64,000 nt of DNA from Hyphomicrobiales bacterium (GTDB lineage Bacteria > Pseudomonadota > Alphaproteobacteria > Rhizobiales > Rhizobiaceae): assembly GCA_900468625.1 (NCBI GenBank), contig UBUL01000037.1, forward strand, positions 40,934 through 104,933, read 5' to 3'. The translations under genes were made by a program, and so were the position numbers. Shown piece by piece: positions 52,065 to 60,900 of the stretch. Each line of letters starts with the position of its first letter. Within the stretch, counting starts at the first letter, position 1. The notes under the pieces were generated by a model. It did no database searches, was not told the DNA's origin, and saw only the letters and a list, made by a program, of their open reading frames with translations.

Positions 52065-53435
52065 TCAGCCCCAGGCTGGTTTGGGGGCTTTTGTAAGTGC
52101 GATTGCAATCTTCTTGATGTTTTGCGCTGCGGCGGCCAGCAAGCATTGACAGGCGACGCGAGTGAGACCTCGGAAGCGGGCGTAGCGGTGGCCATGCAGT
52201 TGCTTGGCATCGGCAAAGGAGCGCTCGACGGTCTCCTTGCGCCTGACGTAGATGGCCTTGCCCCAGGGGGTGAGACGGTGGGCATCGGTGCGCTCGCGGG
52301 CATCGGCCCAGACATGGCGGGTGATCGTCCGCTCTGCCTTGGCATTTGACGTGCAGGAGGCAAGGAGCGGGCACTCCCGGCAGATTGCAGGGTCGGAGCG
52401 ATAGTGTTTGTAGCCATTGCGGTCGGTGGTGGCGTAGGTCAGCAACTGGCCCTCGGGGCAGCGGTAACCATCGGCTTGCGGGTCGTAGACGAACTTCGAC
52501 TTGCGCATCATGCCGTCTTTCGGCGGCGTGGGATTGCGATAGCCGGTGACGCCAAGGATCTGTCGGTCTTCCAGTCCCTTGGCGATGCCTGCCGTAGCAT
52601 AGCCGGCATCCAGTCCGACGGCGCCGACATCGAAGCCGAAACGGGCGCGTTGCCGGTCCAGCCGACCGAGATAGACGATCGAGTCATGCACGTTGGCCGG
52701 CGTCACATGAATATCGGTGATGATGGCAAGCCTGCCGTCCACTGTGCGATGGTCGAGATAGAAGAAGCCCTTCGGCTTGCCGTCGCGCACCATATAGCCC
52801 GCCTCCGGATCGGTGCGGCTGACCTTGGTCTCCTTCACCTCAGGCTTGCGGTCCTTCTCCTTCAAGGGCTTCTGCCCATGCAGGGCGCGTTCGGCCTCGA
52901 TCGCCCGATCGAGATCGGCCCAGTAGTCGGCGCGCGACTTTTCGATCATCGCAAGATCGTACTTGCCCTTGTTGGCACTGGCCTTCAGATGCGTGCTGTC
53001 GGTACAAAGAACCGTGCCGTCGACCAGCTTATGGGCGATCGCCTGTTCGACGATATGGTCGAAGATATCCTGGGCGATGCTGGTATCGTTGAAGCGCCGG
53101 CGGCGGTTCTGCGACAAGGTCGAGGCATCGAACACGCCCTCCGTCAGCTTCAGCCGCAGGAACCAGCGATAGGCCACATTGACCTCGATCTCGCGCACCA
53201 ACTGACGCTCCGAGCGGATGCCGAACAAATAACCGATGAACAAGGCCTTGAACATCAAGGTCGGGTCGAGCGGCGGCCGGCCATTGTCGGCGCAGTAAAG
53301 CCCGGCAACGCGATCATGGATGAAGGAAAAGTCGAGCACCTGATCAATCTTGCGCAGCAGGTGATCCTTCGGCACCAGGCTATCGAGCGTCACCATCTCG
53401 ATCGCCGTCTGTTCGGGAGCTGGTTTCTTCAACAT
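52065..53435 (-). CDS. IS1182-family transposase
   Basis: A 456-residue DDE transposase. The N-terminal domain DHLLRKIDQVLDFSFIHDRV...GRPPLDPTLMFKALFIGYLFGIRSERQLVREIEVNVAYRWFL is diagnostic. The catalytic region includes DSTHLKASANK (Asp), a YFLDHRTVDGRLAIITDIHVTPANVHDS-type segment (second Asp region), a cysteine-rich CRECPLLASC insertion and the C-terminal RKETVERSFADAKQLHGHRYARFRG (catalytic Glu). The start at 53435 is preferred. It is full length. Confidence 0.95.
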   Translation of the reverse strand: MLKKPAPEQTAIEMVTLDSLVPKDHLLRKIDQVLDFSFIHDRVAGLYCADNGRPPLDPTLMFKALFIGYLFGIRSERQLVREIEVNVAYRWFLRLKLTEGVFDASTLSQNRRRRFNDTSIAQDIFDHIVEQAIAHKLVDGTVLCTDSTHLKASANKGKYDLAMIEKSRADYWADLDRAIEAERALHGQKPLKEKDRKPEVKETKVSRTDPEAGYMVRDGKPKGFFYLDHRTVDGRLAIITDIHVTPANVHDSIVYLGRLDRQRARFGFDVGAVGLDAGYATAGIAKGLEDRQILGVTGYRNPTPPKDGMMRKSKFVYDPQADGYRCPEGQLLTYATTDRNGYKHYRSDPAICRECPLLASCTSNAKAERTITRHVWADARERTDAHRLTPWGKAIYVRRKETVERSFADAKQLHGHRYARFRGLTRVACQCLLAAAAQNIKKIAIALTKAPKPAWG

Positions 53436-53489
53436 GTCCCAATGAATCACAAAACCCCCAGCCAAGCCAGGGGTTTGTCAGCAGTCTGA

Positions 53490-53509
53490 GGCCGGCAACG
53501 TTGCCGGCC
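53490..53509 (+). repeat. Right copy of the 20-bp IS target duplication
   Basis: This is the second copy of GGCCGGCAACGTTGCCGGCC, followed by TTTCTCTTT, the T-rich tail of the original terminator. Together with the left copy it shows that the IS entered a palindromic terminator and duplicated the whole stem-loop. Confidence 0.88.
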
Positions 53510-53538
53510 TTTCTCTTTACAACGGATATATTGCTCAT

Positions 53539-54066
53539 TTAGGCAGTGCGCCACCAGTCGCGGCTTTCGTCCGCAACCTCGATGCCTTCGACATCGACGT
53601 CTCGCAACCAGTCGCCGACTGTTCGGCCGTTTACGACGAAATCGGCGGCGAAATCGGCAAGCGGCATCAGCACGAAACCGCGTTCGACCATTCGCGGATG
53701 CGGAATGGTGAGCAGCGGTTCGGCCTGTTCCAGATCTCCATAGGTCAGCACATCGATATCGATCGTCCGCGGCCCCCAGCGCTCGGCCCGCACCCGCTTC
53801 ATCTGCCGCTCTATGTCGAGGCATACGTCGAGCAGGGCTTCAGGCGCCAGCGTCGTCCTGACGGCCGCGCAGGAATTGTAGAAGAATGATTGGTCCGTCT
53901 TGCCCCAGGGCGGCGTGCGGTAAAGCCGCGACACCGAAATCACCCGGCAATCGGCGCGCGCATCCAGCATGCGTAGGGCGAGCGCCATGGCATGGACCGG
54001 ATTGTCCAGATTGCCGCCCAAACCGAGCGTCGTCCGCACTGCTACAGCTTCAGGCAAAATGCTCAA
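53539..54066 (-). CDS. folK: 6-hydroxymethyl-7,8-dihydropterin pyrophosphokinase
   Basis: A 175-residue HPPK that pyrophosphorylates hydroxymethyl-dihydropterin before FolP. Motifs: LGLGGNLDNP at the N-terminus, SRLYRTPPWGKTDQSFFYNSCAAV, and the signature ERWGPRTIDIDVLTYG (metal-binding Asp pair). It starts with TTG at 54066, 17 bases inside the end of folB. Last gene of the leftward folP-folB-folK operon. Confidence 0.95.
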   Translation of the reverse strand: MSILPEAVAVRTTLGLGGNLDNPVHAMALALRMLDARADCRVISVSRLYRTPPWGKTDQSFFYNSCAAVRTTLAPEALLDVCLDIERQMKRVRAERWGPRTIDIDVLTYGDLEQAEPLLTIPHPRMVERGFVLMPLADFAADFVVNGRTVGDWLRDVDVEGIEVADESRDWWRTA

Positions 54067-54421
54067 TGCTCACCTGCACATAATCGAGAACGCCCGGAAC
54101 CGGAGCATTGGGCTTGCGTACCGTGATTTTGGCCCGGCGGATACTCGGAAAACGACGGCATAGTTCTTTAGCTACATCGAGCGCCAGAGCCTCGATCAGA
54201 TAGCGCCGGCGGCCGGTCACGATTTCCTCGATGACGCTGAATGCAATGCCGTAGTTGACAGTGTCGTCGATCGAATCGCGCTCCAGCGCGTCACCGGCTT
54301 CGACATCGAGCTCGGCGTCGACGAAGAAGCGCTGGCCGAGGAACTCCTCCTCATCGTGCACGCCGTGTCGGGCAAAGAAGGCGCAATTCTGCAGAGTAAT
54401 GGTGTATGTCACAGCGCTCAT
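54050..54421 (-). CDS. folB: Dihydroneopterin aldolase
   Basis: A 123-residue aldolase converting dihydroneopterin to 6-hydroxymethyl-dihydropterin. The start MSAVTYTITLQNCAFFARHGVHDEEEFLGQRFFVD and the catalytic Tyr/Glu region VNYGIAFSVIEEIV are typical, ending VRKPNAPVPGVLDYVQVSIE. It lies 61 bases after folP and overlaps folK. Confidence 0.95.
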   Translation of the reverse strand: MSAVTYTITLQNCAFFARHGVHDEEEFLGQRFFVDAELDVEAGDALERDSIDDTVNYGIAFSVIEEIVTGRRRYLIEALALDVAKELCRRFPSIRRAKITVRKPNAPVPGVLDYVQVSIEHFA

Positions 54422-54482
54422 AGCGTCTCTCCGTTTCGAACAGGCACGATCGGGTCCGAAAACCGCTCCCTTGCGTCGAGCA

Positions 54483-55352
54483 TTATGTTTTAAGTCTCGC
54501 GCGCGTCCTGAGAATAGCATCCGCAACCGCCAGCGCGTCCCTGTTGATTGCGACATTGTGTACGCGGAATATCGCAGCCCCCTGCAACCGCAGAATCGCG
54601 CTGGTTGCGGCGGTGCCGACATCGCGATCAGCCGCGTCGCGACCCGTTATAGTGCCGACGAACCGCTTGCGCGAGGTGCCGACCAGCAGCGGCAGCTCGA
54701 AGCGCAGCAATGCGTTGAAACGCGCCATCAGCTCCAGATTTTCCTCGGCGTTCTCCTTGGCAAAGCCGAAACCCGGATCGAGAGCGATGGTCCGCCTGTC
54801 GACGCCGGCTGCAGCGGCAATCTCCAGCGAGCGATTGAGAAAGAGAAGCTGATCGTCGATCACGTCGGGCAGCTTCTGCCGGTCGCGTCCCGTATGCATG
54901 ATGCAAAGCCCGGCGCCTGTCTGCGCCGCGATCGTGGCAATGTCGGGCTCGCGCTGCAGGCCGAAGACATCGTTGACGATATGCGCGCCGGCCCCGATCG
55001 CCAGCCGCGCGGTATCGGCACGATAAGTATCGACCGAGATCAGCGCGTCGGTCCTGCTGCGCAGGGCTTCGATGACAGGCAGCACCCGTCCCTGCTCCTC
55101 GCTGGCATTGACGGCGGCAGCACCCGGCTTGGTCGATTCCCCGCCGATATCGATGATGGCAGCGCCATCCTCGACGCAAGCCAGCGCATGGGCAACAGCC
55201 GCATCGACGGCCTCATAGTGTCCGCCGTCGGAAAAGGAATCCGGCGTCACGTTGACGATCGCCATGATGACGCTCTGCCGGCCGACGTCGAGGCTGCGGC
55301 CATGCGCGACATGCCAGGTTTGGCTGCGAAGCTCGGTCACGAACCATCCCAT
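54483..55352 (-). CDS. folP: Dihydropteroate synthase
   Basis: A 289-residue DHPS, target of sulfonamides, joining p-aminobenzoate to the pterin. Signature blocks: IMAIVNVTPDSFSDGG, IDIGGESTKPGA, ISVDTYRADTARLAIGAGAHIVNDV, DPGFGFAKENAEENLELM and LLVGTSRKRFVG. It is the first gene of a leftward fol operon and divergent from the DUF922 gene over about 75 bases. ATG at 55352 is used; a GTG four codons later is possible. Confidence 0.96.
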   Translation of the reverse strand: MGWFVTELRSQTWHVAHGRSLDVGRQSVIMAIVNVTPDSFSDGGHYEAVDAAVAHALACVEDGAAIIDIGGESTKPGAAAVNASEEQGRVLPVIEALRSRTDALISVDTYRADTARLAIGAGAHIVNDVFGLQREPDIATIAAQTGAGLCIMHTGRDRQKLPDVIDDQLLFLNRSLEIAAAAGVDRRTIALDPGFGFAKENAEENLELMARFNALLRFELPLLVGTSRKRFVGTITGRDAADRDVGTAATSAILRLQGAAIFRVHNVAINRDALAVADAILRTRARLKT

Positions 55353-55429
55353 CCCATTGAAATTGAAAAAACCTTGCGCTTGATATTGCGCTCACAGTGG
55401 CTATGCCGCAAGGTTTACGGAAGTTCAAC

Positions 55430-56068
55430 ATGGTAGCGACACGAATGCCGCTTGCATCCCATAAGTTCAGTCTTTCGTGTGCTCTGCTGCTCGCGTTCTG
55501 CATGCCCGGTGTGGCCGATGCCGAAGTCCTTGCCCGCAAATCGATTTCCTATTTCGACATCAAAGGCAACACCGCCGACGAGCTCGATACCGCATTGAAC
55601 GAGCGGGGACCGCTCGCCATGGGATCCAGCAGCCACCACCCCGGCGCGACGAAAATCCGCTTCGGCGGCAATGCGACCTATAGCGAAGCGAGCGGGCGCT
55701 GCTACATTTCCGGCGTCAAGGTCACGGTCGATACGGAAATCATCCTGCCGCGCTGGCGTGATCGGCGACATGCGAACAAGCAGCTTTCCCTGATCTGGGA
55801 CGCACTGGAAGCAGACATTCGCCGCCACGAAAACCGTCACGTCGAGATCGCACGTCAGCACGCCAGGCAAATGGAGCGGCAGATACTGTCTCTGCCGTCC
55901 GCCGGCAATTGCGACGCGCTTCAGGAGAAGGCGAACGCGATCACGGAGCGGGAAACCGAACGCCACGATGCCGATCAGGCGCGCTTCGATCGCATCGAAG
56001 CAATCAACTTCCCGAGCCGGATTCAAAGGCTGCTTGACTACCGAAACCGGAAAAACAGCCGGCAATAG
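55430..56068 (+). CDS. DUF922 secreted putative zinc protease
   Basis: A 212-residue exported protein with a signal peptide ending about residue 31 (LLAFCMPGVADA). The DUF922 core includes SYFDIKGNTADELDTALNERGP and RRHENRHVEIARQHARQME, whose HENRH fits the HExxH zinc motif (about residue 133). The C-terminus is charged and helical. The start at 55430 has CGGAAG upstream; ATG at 55445 is also possible. Protease activity is predicted from the motif, not shown. Confidence 0.8.
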   Translation: MVATRMPLASHKFSLSCALLLAFCMPGVADAEVLARKSISYFDIKGNTADELDTALNERGPLAMGSSSHHPGATKIRFGGNATYSEASGRCYISGVKVTVDTEIILPRWRDRRHANKQLSLIWDALEADIRRHENRHVEIARQHARQMERQILSLPSAGNCDALQEKANAITERETERHDADQARFDRIEAINFPSRIQRLLDYRNRKNSRQ

Positions 56069-56575
56069 GTCGATCCGCACCATCATCTCCGGGAAATTGC
56101 CCCTCGGATGCGCCAACTACGGGAAAACAGACACTATATCTGTGAATTGTCGAGCCGCGACGCTCTTTGAACTTTACGGGAATCTGAAATAGGTTTTTCC
56201 TATCAATTATAGAGATAAACGCATCGGTTGATTCGAAAATACCGGGCGGAGCTCTCGGAAAGATCGATTGAGAGTGCCTGCGTTGGCGGGTTTGTTCGCT
56301 CTTCGGCGCAGTCGGGGTTTGCCTTTTAAAGCATGCGCTACATGTTCTCCTGGCGCGTCCTCAAGCCGCAGGTGTTTCCTCCCTTGCCTGCCGGTGATGC
56401 GCCCGCCTCGCCTCGCTCGCTACTTCGGCTGAGCGGGGCATCTTTTTGGGCGCTGGCAGTCGGCGTTCATCCCATCGTCTCCACGCAAATCCGAACGGAG
56501 AATTGCCGCGCATTTTTCCGGATGTTGCTCCACCATGGCAACGAACCGAGCGGCGGGGACGCGGAAAGCCAGGCG
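56069..56575. other. 507-base stretch without a confident gene
   Basis: The first 150 bases are relatively AT-rich. Reading frames here are short or run antisense to the ferredoxin gene and have no conserved features. The stretch contains one good plus-strand hairpin with a T-run (56396-56447). No tRNA cloverleaf was found by eye. The ferredoxin stop codon (56576) sits in a GCCAGGC/GCCTGGC hairpin followed by TTT on the minus strand, possibly its terminator. Confidence 0.5.
56396..56447 (+). terminator. Plus-strand terminator-like hairpin in the gap
   Basis: GATGCGCCCGC (56396-56406) pairs with GCGGGGCATC (56433-56442), one bulged base, with an inner CGCTC/GAGCG stem, followed directly by TTTTT. 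It is 330 bases after the DUF922 stop, too far for an ordinary terminator, so it may end an unannotated small RNA. Confidence 0.5.
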
Positions 56576-56896
56576 TCAGGCCTGGCGTTCCGGCACATGT
56601 ACGACGAGCCCGTCGAGGGCGCTCGTCATCTTGATTTGGCAGGAAAGCCGCGAGGTCGGCCGCACGTCGAAGGCAAAATCCAGCATGTCTTCTTCCATGG
56701 CTTCGGGACTGCCGACCTTTTCGGCCCATTCCTCGTCGACATAGACATGACAGGTCGCACAGGCGCATGCACCGCCGCATTCGGCTTCGATGCCGGGGAC
56801 GGAGTTGCGCACGGCATTTTCCATCACGGTGGAGCCCTCGTCGACATTGAGGTCAAAGCGCGTGCCGTCGAAGGCGACGATGGTCAATTTGGTCAT
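56576..56896 (-). CDS. 2Fe-2S ferredoxin, adrenodoxin type
   Basis: A 106-residue ferredoxin. The cluster ligands fit Cys40, Cys46, Cys49 (CGGACACATCHVYV) and Cys86 (RLSCQI), the adrenodoxin/ISC pattern, with an extra Cys44. It includes the acidic interaction helix EEDMLDFAFDVRPTSRLSCQ. It probably transfers electrons to Fe-S assembly or a P450-like partner; no isc or suf genes are visible. Single gene, leftward. Confidence 0.92.
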   Translation of the reverse strand: MTKLTIVAFDGTRFDLNVDEGSTVMENAVRNSVPGIEAECGGACACATCHVYVDEEWAEKVGSPEAMEEDMLDFAFDVRPTSRLSCQIKMTSALDGLVVHVPERQA

Positions 56897-57044
56897 GTGG
56901 ATGAATTCCGATATTCGTGAATGAAGGACGATCGGAATTTTACTTCCAACAAATTGCCGGGGCAGTCAACATTTGCGCCGCCGAAACGGTCGGGACCATC
57001 CGGCGGCGCAAGACATGCGTTTCGTCTGTCTTCGAGACAACGCT

Positions 57045-57413
57045 TTAGCGTGCCAGCTTCAAAATGAAGTTCTCCGCCTCGATGACGCACGTGGTGACGG
57101 CCGCCATGCGTGCCGCATCCCGGCCCTCGGCCTCGAGCGCGGCTGCCGCATCGGCGACGCGGAAGGCGCCGACGGCGCTGGCCGCACCCTTCAGCTTGTG
57201 CGATGCCGCCTCGATGCGCTTGGGGTCGCCGCTGCCGATCTCCTGCAGGCAGGAGCGAGCCTGCCTTGCAAACATCTGCAGCACCTCGACTTCCAGCGCC
57301 TTGTCGCCCATGGTCTGCTTTCCAAGGTGGACGAGGTCGATCGCCCGCTCCCGGGAGGGCGCCGCCCCCCGCGAATTATCCGGAGATTCAAACGCAATGT
57401 TCAACGCTGCCAT
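57045..57413 (-). CDS. Free-standing Hpt phosphotransfer protein
   Basis: A 122-residue protein whose core is a histidine phosphotransfer domain: KALEVEVLQMFARQARSCLQEI then KRIEAASHKLKGAASAVGAFRVADAAAALE, with the phospho-accepting His in SHKLKG. It should relay phosphate between a hybrid kinase and a receiver. CckA normally uses ChpT, which is not this family, so another kinase is likelier. GGGAG lies about 10 bases before the ATG at 57413. It is divergent from the polar growth gene. Confidence 0.85.
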   Translation of the reverse strand: MAALNIAFESPDNSRGAAPSRERAIDLVHLGKQTMGDKALEVEVLQMFARQARSCLQEIGSGDPKRIEAASHKLKGAASAVGAFRVADAAAALEAEGRDAARMAAVTTCVIEAENFILKLAR

Positions 57414-57532
57414 TTGCCAATGCTCCCGTCTTTTATCTATGACTGTTTTAGGGACGTGCCGCATGCTTGCGGTCTGAACATGGCCATCCAGTTAAATTTT
57501 GGCACATTGAGGGCGCAAAACTCCAGACATGG

Positions 57533-57609
57533 TTAACGCGCGTTAAACATGCTCAAAATCTTGGGTTTTCATGGCGTTGAACGAACAAGCAGGGTTAACG
57601 ACGCCTTAA
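57533..57609. promoter_or_regulatory. CtrA-type boxes between the Hpt gene and the polar growth gene
   Basis: TTAACGACGCCTTAA at 57595-57609 is TTAA-N7-TTAA, the CtrA consensus spacing. TTAACGCGCGTTAA at 57533-57546 is similar with N6. The rest of the 492-base gap (57414-57905) holds no gene but is AT-rich around 57600-57760 and should contain the promoters of both flanking genes. Assignment to CtrA is by consensus only. Confidence 0.45.
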
Positions 57610-57801
57610 TGATCCACTGCCTTTAAGGTGGAATTAATTGTCATACCTAGGGGAATGTGTCACTACGATACTAGTAAATTCGGCTTATGGCACATGCCTT
57701 TGCCCAGGAAGTGGATGATGGTAATGTTTTCATAACATCCGTTTGAAAAACCAGTATCCACTCTGAAATGTAATGGGAAATCCATCCTCGATTTTGATCG
57801 G

Positions 57802-57867
57802 AGACGGAGTCCCCCACGGGAGGCAAGGTTCGTCTTTTCCGCGCGCGGCGGAATTAGCGGAAAAGAC
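57802..57867 (+). promoter_or_regulatory. Structured 5' leader of the polar growth gene
   Basis: Two exclusive pairings share one segment. AGACG (57802-57806) can pair with CGTCT (57831-57835), enclosing CCC/GGG. GTCTTTTCCGC (57832-57842) can pair with GCGGAAAAGAC (57857-57867), a perfect 11-base stem. The second hairpin lies 38 bases before the ATG. It could be a terminator remnant or a switch in the leader; no function is shown. Confidence 0.4.
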
Positions 57868-57905
57868 ACGGCAGGCCCGATTGAGTTGTAACGAGGCGTA
57901 ACCGC

Positions 57906-60900
57906 ATGGCGAACAAAAAGTACATCGAATCGGTCGAGGACAAGGCCTTTCAGGCATTGGACGAAGCTCTGCAGATCGATTTCAGTGACGAGAGCTTGGA
58001 GTCTCGCAGCGCCCCTACGCCCGATGTCCCGGAGCGAAAAGTGTCTGAGCCGCCCAAACAGCCGATTAAGCAGAGCAGAGATGACGCAGCCCGCAATACC
58101 GGCGGCACGCGCAGCACGGCCAACCCGGCAGCAGCACCACGCTCTGCCGAGGCGCCGAGGAATCCGAACCTTGCGGCGGCCAACGACGGCAGCCGGGCAA
58201 GTTCCGCCAGCATCCTCAAGGCGCTGGACGCCGGCTCTCAGAGCCATGCGGTACGCAATGCCACGATCTTCTCGCTCTTCTGGATCATCGGCGGCGTCGG
58301 CCTCGCCTTCCTTCTCTATGGCGAGCAGATCCGAAACATCCATTCGCTTGCAGATCTGGTTGCCCTGCCCGGCGTTATCGCCTGCATCGTCGGCATTATC
58401 GTCCCGGTCCTCCTCTTCTACGCATTCGGCATGATGATCGCGCGCGCGCATGACATGCGCAACGCTGCCCGCTCCATGGCCGAGGTCGCTCTGCGCCTCG
58501 TCGAGCCGGAAACCGTGGCATCCGAACGCATCATGACCGTCGGCCAGGCCGTACGTCGCGAAGTCTCCGCGATGAATGAAGGCATCGAGCGCACCATTGC
58601 GCGCGCTACCGAACTCGAAACCCTCGTCCATACCGAGGTCAACGCCCTGGAGCGTAGCTACGCCGACAATGAATTGCGCGTGCGCGGCCTGGTCCACGAA
58701 CTGGGTGCCGAACGCGACGCCATCGTCAATCACGCCGAACGCATCCGTTCGTCGATCTCCGGCGTGCACGATCAGATCAAGGAAGACCTGTCGCTGGCGA
58801 CCGAAGAGATTGCCGTGCGCCTCTCCACGTCGGGCGAAGCCTTCGCATCGATGATCGATACGCGCGCCGCCGCCTTGATGGAGAAGTCGGATTCGGCCGT
58901 CCAGGCCCTTGGCACCCTGCTGTCCGCCAAGACCGACAGCCTGCTGCAAAATCTGAATGCTTCGGGCCTCGCCCTCGGCCATGAATTCGATACTCGCCTG
59001 GAATCCCTGTCGTCGACGCTTGCCGAGCGCGGCAACGCGCTTCTCGGCCAGTTCGAAACGCGCGCCTCGACGCTCGATGCGAACACGGAAAAACTGAACT
59101 CGGCACTCAACGACCGTGCACGCCAGCTCAATGAAACGCTGGTCGCCCGTACGAGAGAGATCAGCGAAAGCCTCAGCGGCGGCGAGCGGTCCATTACCGG
59201 CACGCTGGACAATGTCCTGTCCCGCCTCAACACGGCCCTTGATGAAAAGGGCGCCAGCTTCCGTCAAAGCCTGCAATCGACGGCCGATGACGCCATCATG
59301 GACATCGACCTGCGCTCCGGCTTCTTCGATGAACGCTTCCAGTCGACCATTGCACAGCTATCGACGACGTTCGATGAACGCGTATCGGAATTCACCTCGG
59401 CCTTCGACAAGCGTGCCGGTACGCTGGACACCAAGCTTTCGGAAAGCCTTACCCGCATCAATCAGTCCCTCGGCAGCAATTCGGACGCGCTGGAAGGGAT
59501 ACTGACCTCCAGCATCGAGCGCCTGGGCTCGCACCTCACCGACCAGTCTTTCGCGCTGGCAACTACCCTTGCCACGGGCCAGGAAGTGCTGGAAAGCGCG
59601 ATCGGCTCCAAGGCAAACGAGATCACCGCCGCGCTTCAAAACGCCACGACGGGCATTTCGTCCGCCCTCGCCTCCGGCACGGGCGATCTCAACAGCACGC
59701 TTGCCTCGCATGCCGGCGCTTTCACATCGGCCGTGCAGGGCGTCACGCGGGACGTCTCGGCCGCTCTGCAAAGCGGCACCGAAGAACTCACCTCCGCGTT
59801 CACCGGCCGCGCCAACGACATCAACAACACTCTCTCCGCTCACACCAGCGAGATCACCCAGGCGCTGGGTTCCGCCCATGAGCGCATCGACGCTGTCATG
59901 GCCGCCCGCAGCAACGCCCTGTTCGGCGCGCTGAGCGATAATCAGTCCCGCTTCGAGCAGACACTTGCCGAACGTTCCGAAGCAATTACGAGCGCCGTCA
60001 GCGGCTCTCACGAACATCTGACAGCCGCCCTCGACGAGCGCACCTCGATGCTGGCGATCTCGCTTGCGGAAAGCCAGCTTCGCCTTGAAAACACCTTGGC
60101 CAGCCGTACCGAAACCATCGCCAGCACGATTGCCGACACGCATGGCAAACTCGCCGATACGCTCGACGACAAGACGATGGCGCTCGCCATCGCGCTTTCC
60201 GAGAGCCAATCCCGGCTGGAAGACACCGTTTCCGGCCACGCGGAATATGTTGCCGGCACGCTGGATGCCAAGACGAGGGAACTCGCCCGTACGCTTGCCG
60301 AAGGCCAGGCCCGCCTCGAAAGCACTGTTTCGGGCCACGCCGAAAGCGTCACCAATGCGCTTGACGACAGGACCATGGCGCTCGCCATTGCCCTCTCCGA
60401 AAGCCAGGCGCGGCTGGAAGACACGGTTTCGGGTCATGCGGAACGTGTCGCCGATACGCTCGAAGGCAAGACCAATGCTCTTGCATCGGCCTTGACCAGC
60501 GGCCAGGCCCGCCTCGAGGAGACCCTTGCCAACCGCGCCGAGGCGATCGTCAAGGCATTTGCAGGCAATCACAATGCCTTGGCCGACGCATTGGACGACA
60601 GAACGATGGCGCTCGCCATTGCTCTCTCCGAAAGCCAGGCCCGTCTCGAGAACGCAGTCTCCGGACACGCGGAAAGCGTTTCCAGTACCCTGGACGACAA
60701 GACGATGGCGCTCGCCATTGCGCTGTCGGAAGCCCAGGCTCGCCTGGAGGATACCGTATCCGGCCATGCTGACCGCGTTGCCGATACGCTCGAAGGCAAG
60801 ACGCGAGCTCTTTCCGATGCGCTGACCTCGGGCCAGTCGCGCCTGGAAGCGACGCTTGCCAATCGCGCGGAGGCGATCACCAACGCCTTTACCGGCAACT

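Larger units (their letters stand above)
51948..53489. mobile_element. IS1182-family insertion sequence, intact
   Basis: A 1542-bp element with terminal inverted repeats TCAGACCGCTGACAAACCC (51948-51966) and TCAGACTGCTGACAAACCC (complement of 53471-53489), one mismatch in 19. It holds one full-length leftward transposase gene. The flanks carry a 20-bp direct repeat that is itself palindromic. The element ends are identical in orientation to the family's usual layout, and no frameshift is seen, so it appears recent and potentially mobile. Confidence 0.9.

Noticed and set aside
56270..56450. A 6S RNA, tRNA or SRP RNA in the 507-base gap
   Set aside because: I could not find the conserved helices of any of these; only an unassigned hairpin is supported.
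57663..59276. A 537-codon minus-strand frame, plus two more long ones (59358-60767, 61521-63212), opposite the polar growth gene
   Set aside because: All are antisense to one uninterrupted frame of over 2000 codons with membrane helices and repeats; the repeats of the sense gene explain the low-complexity antisense proteins.
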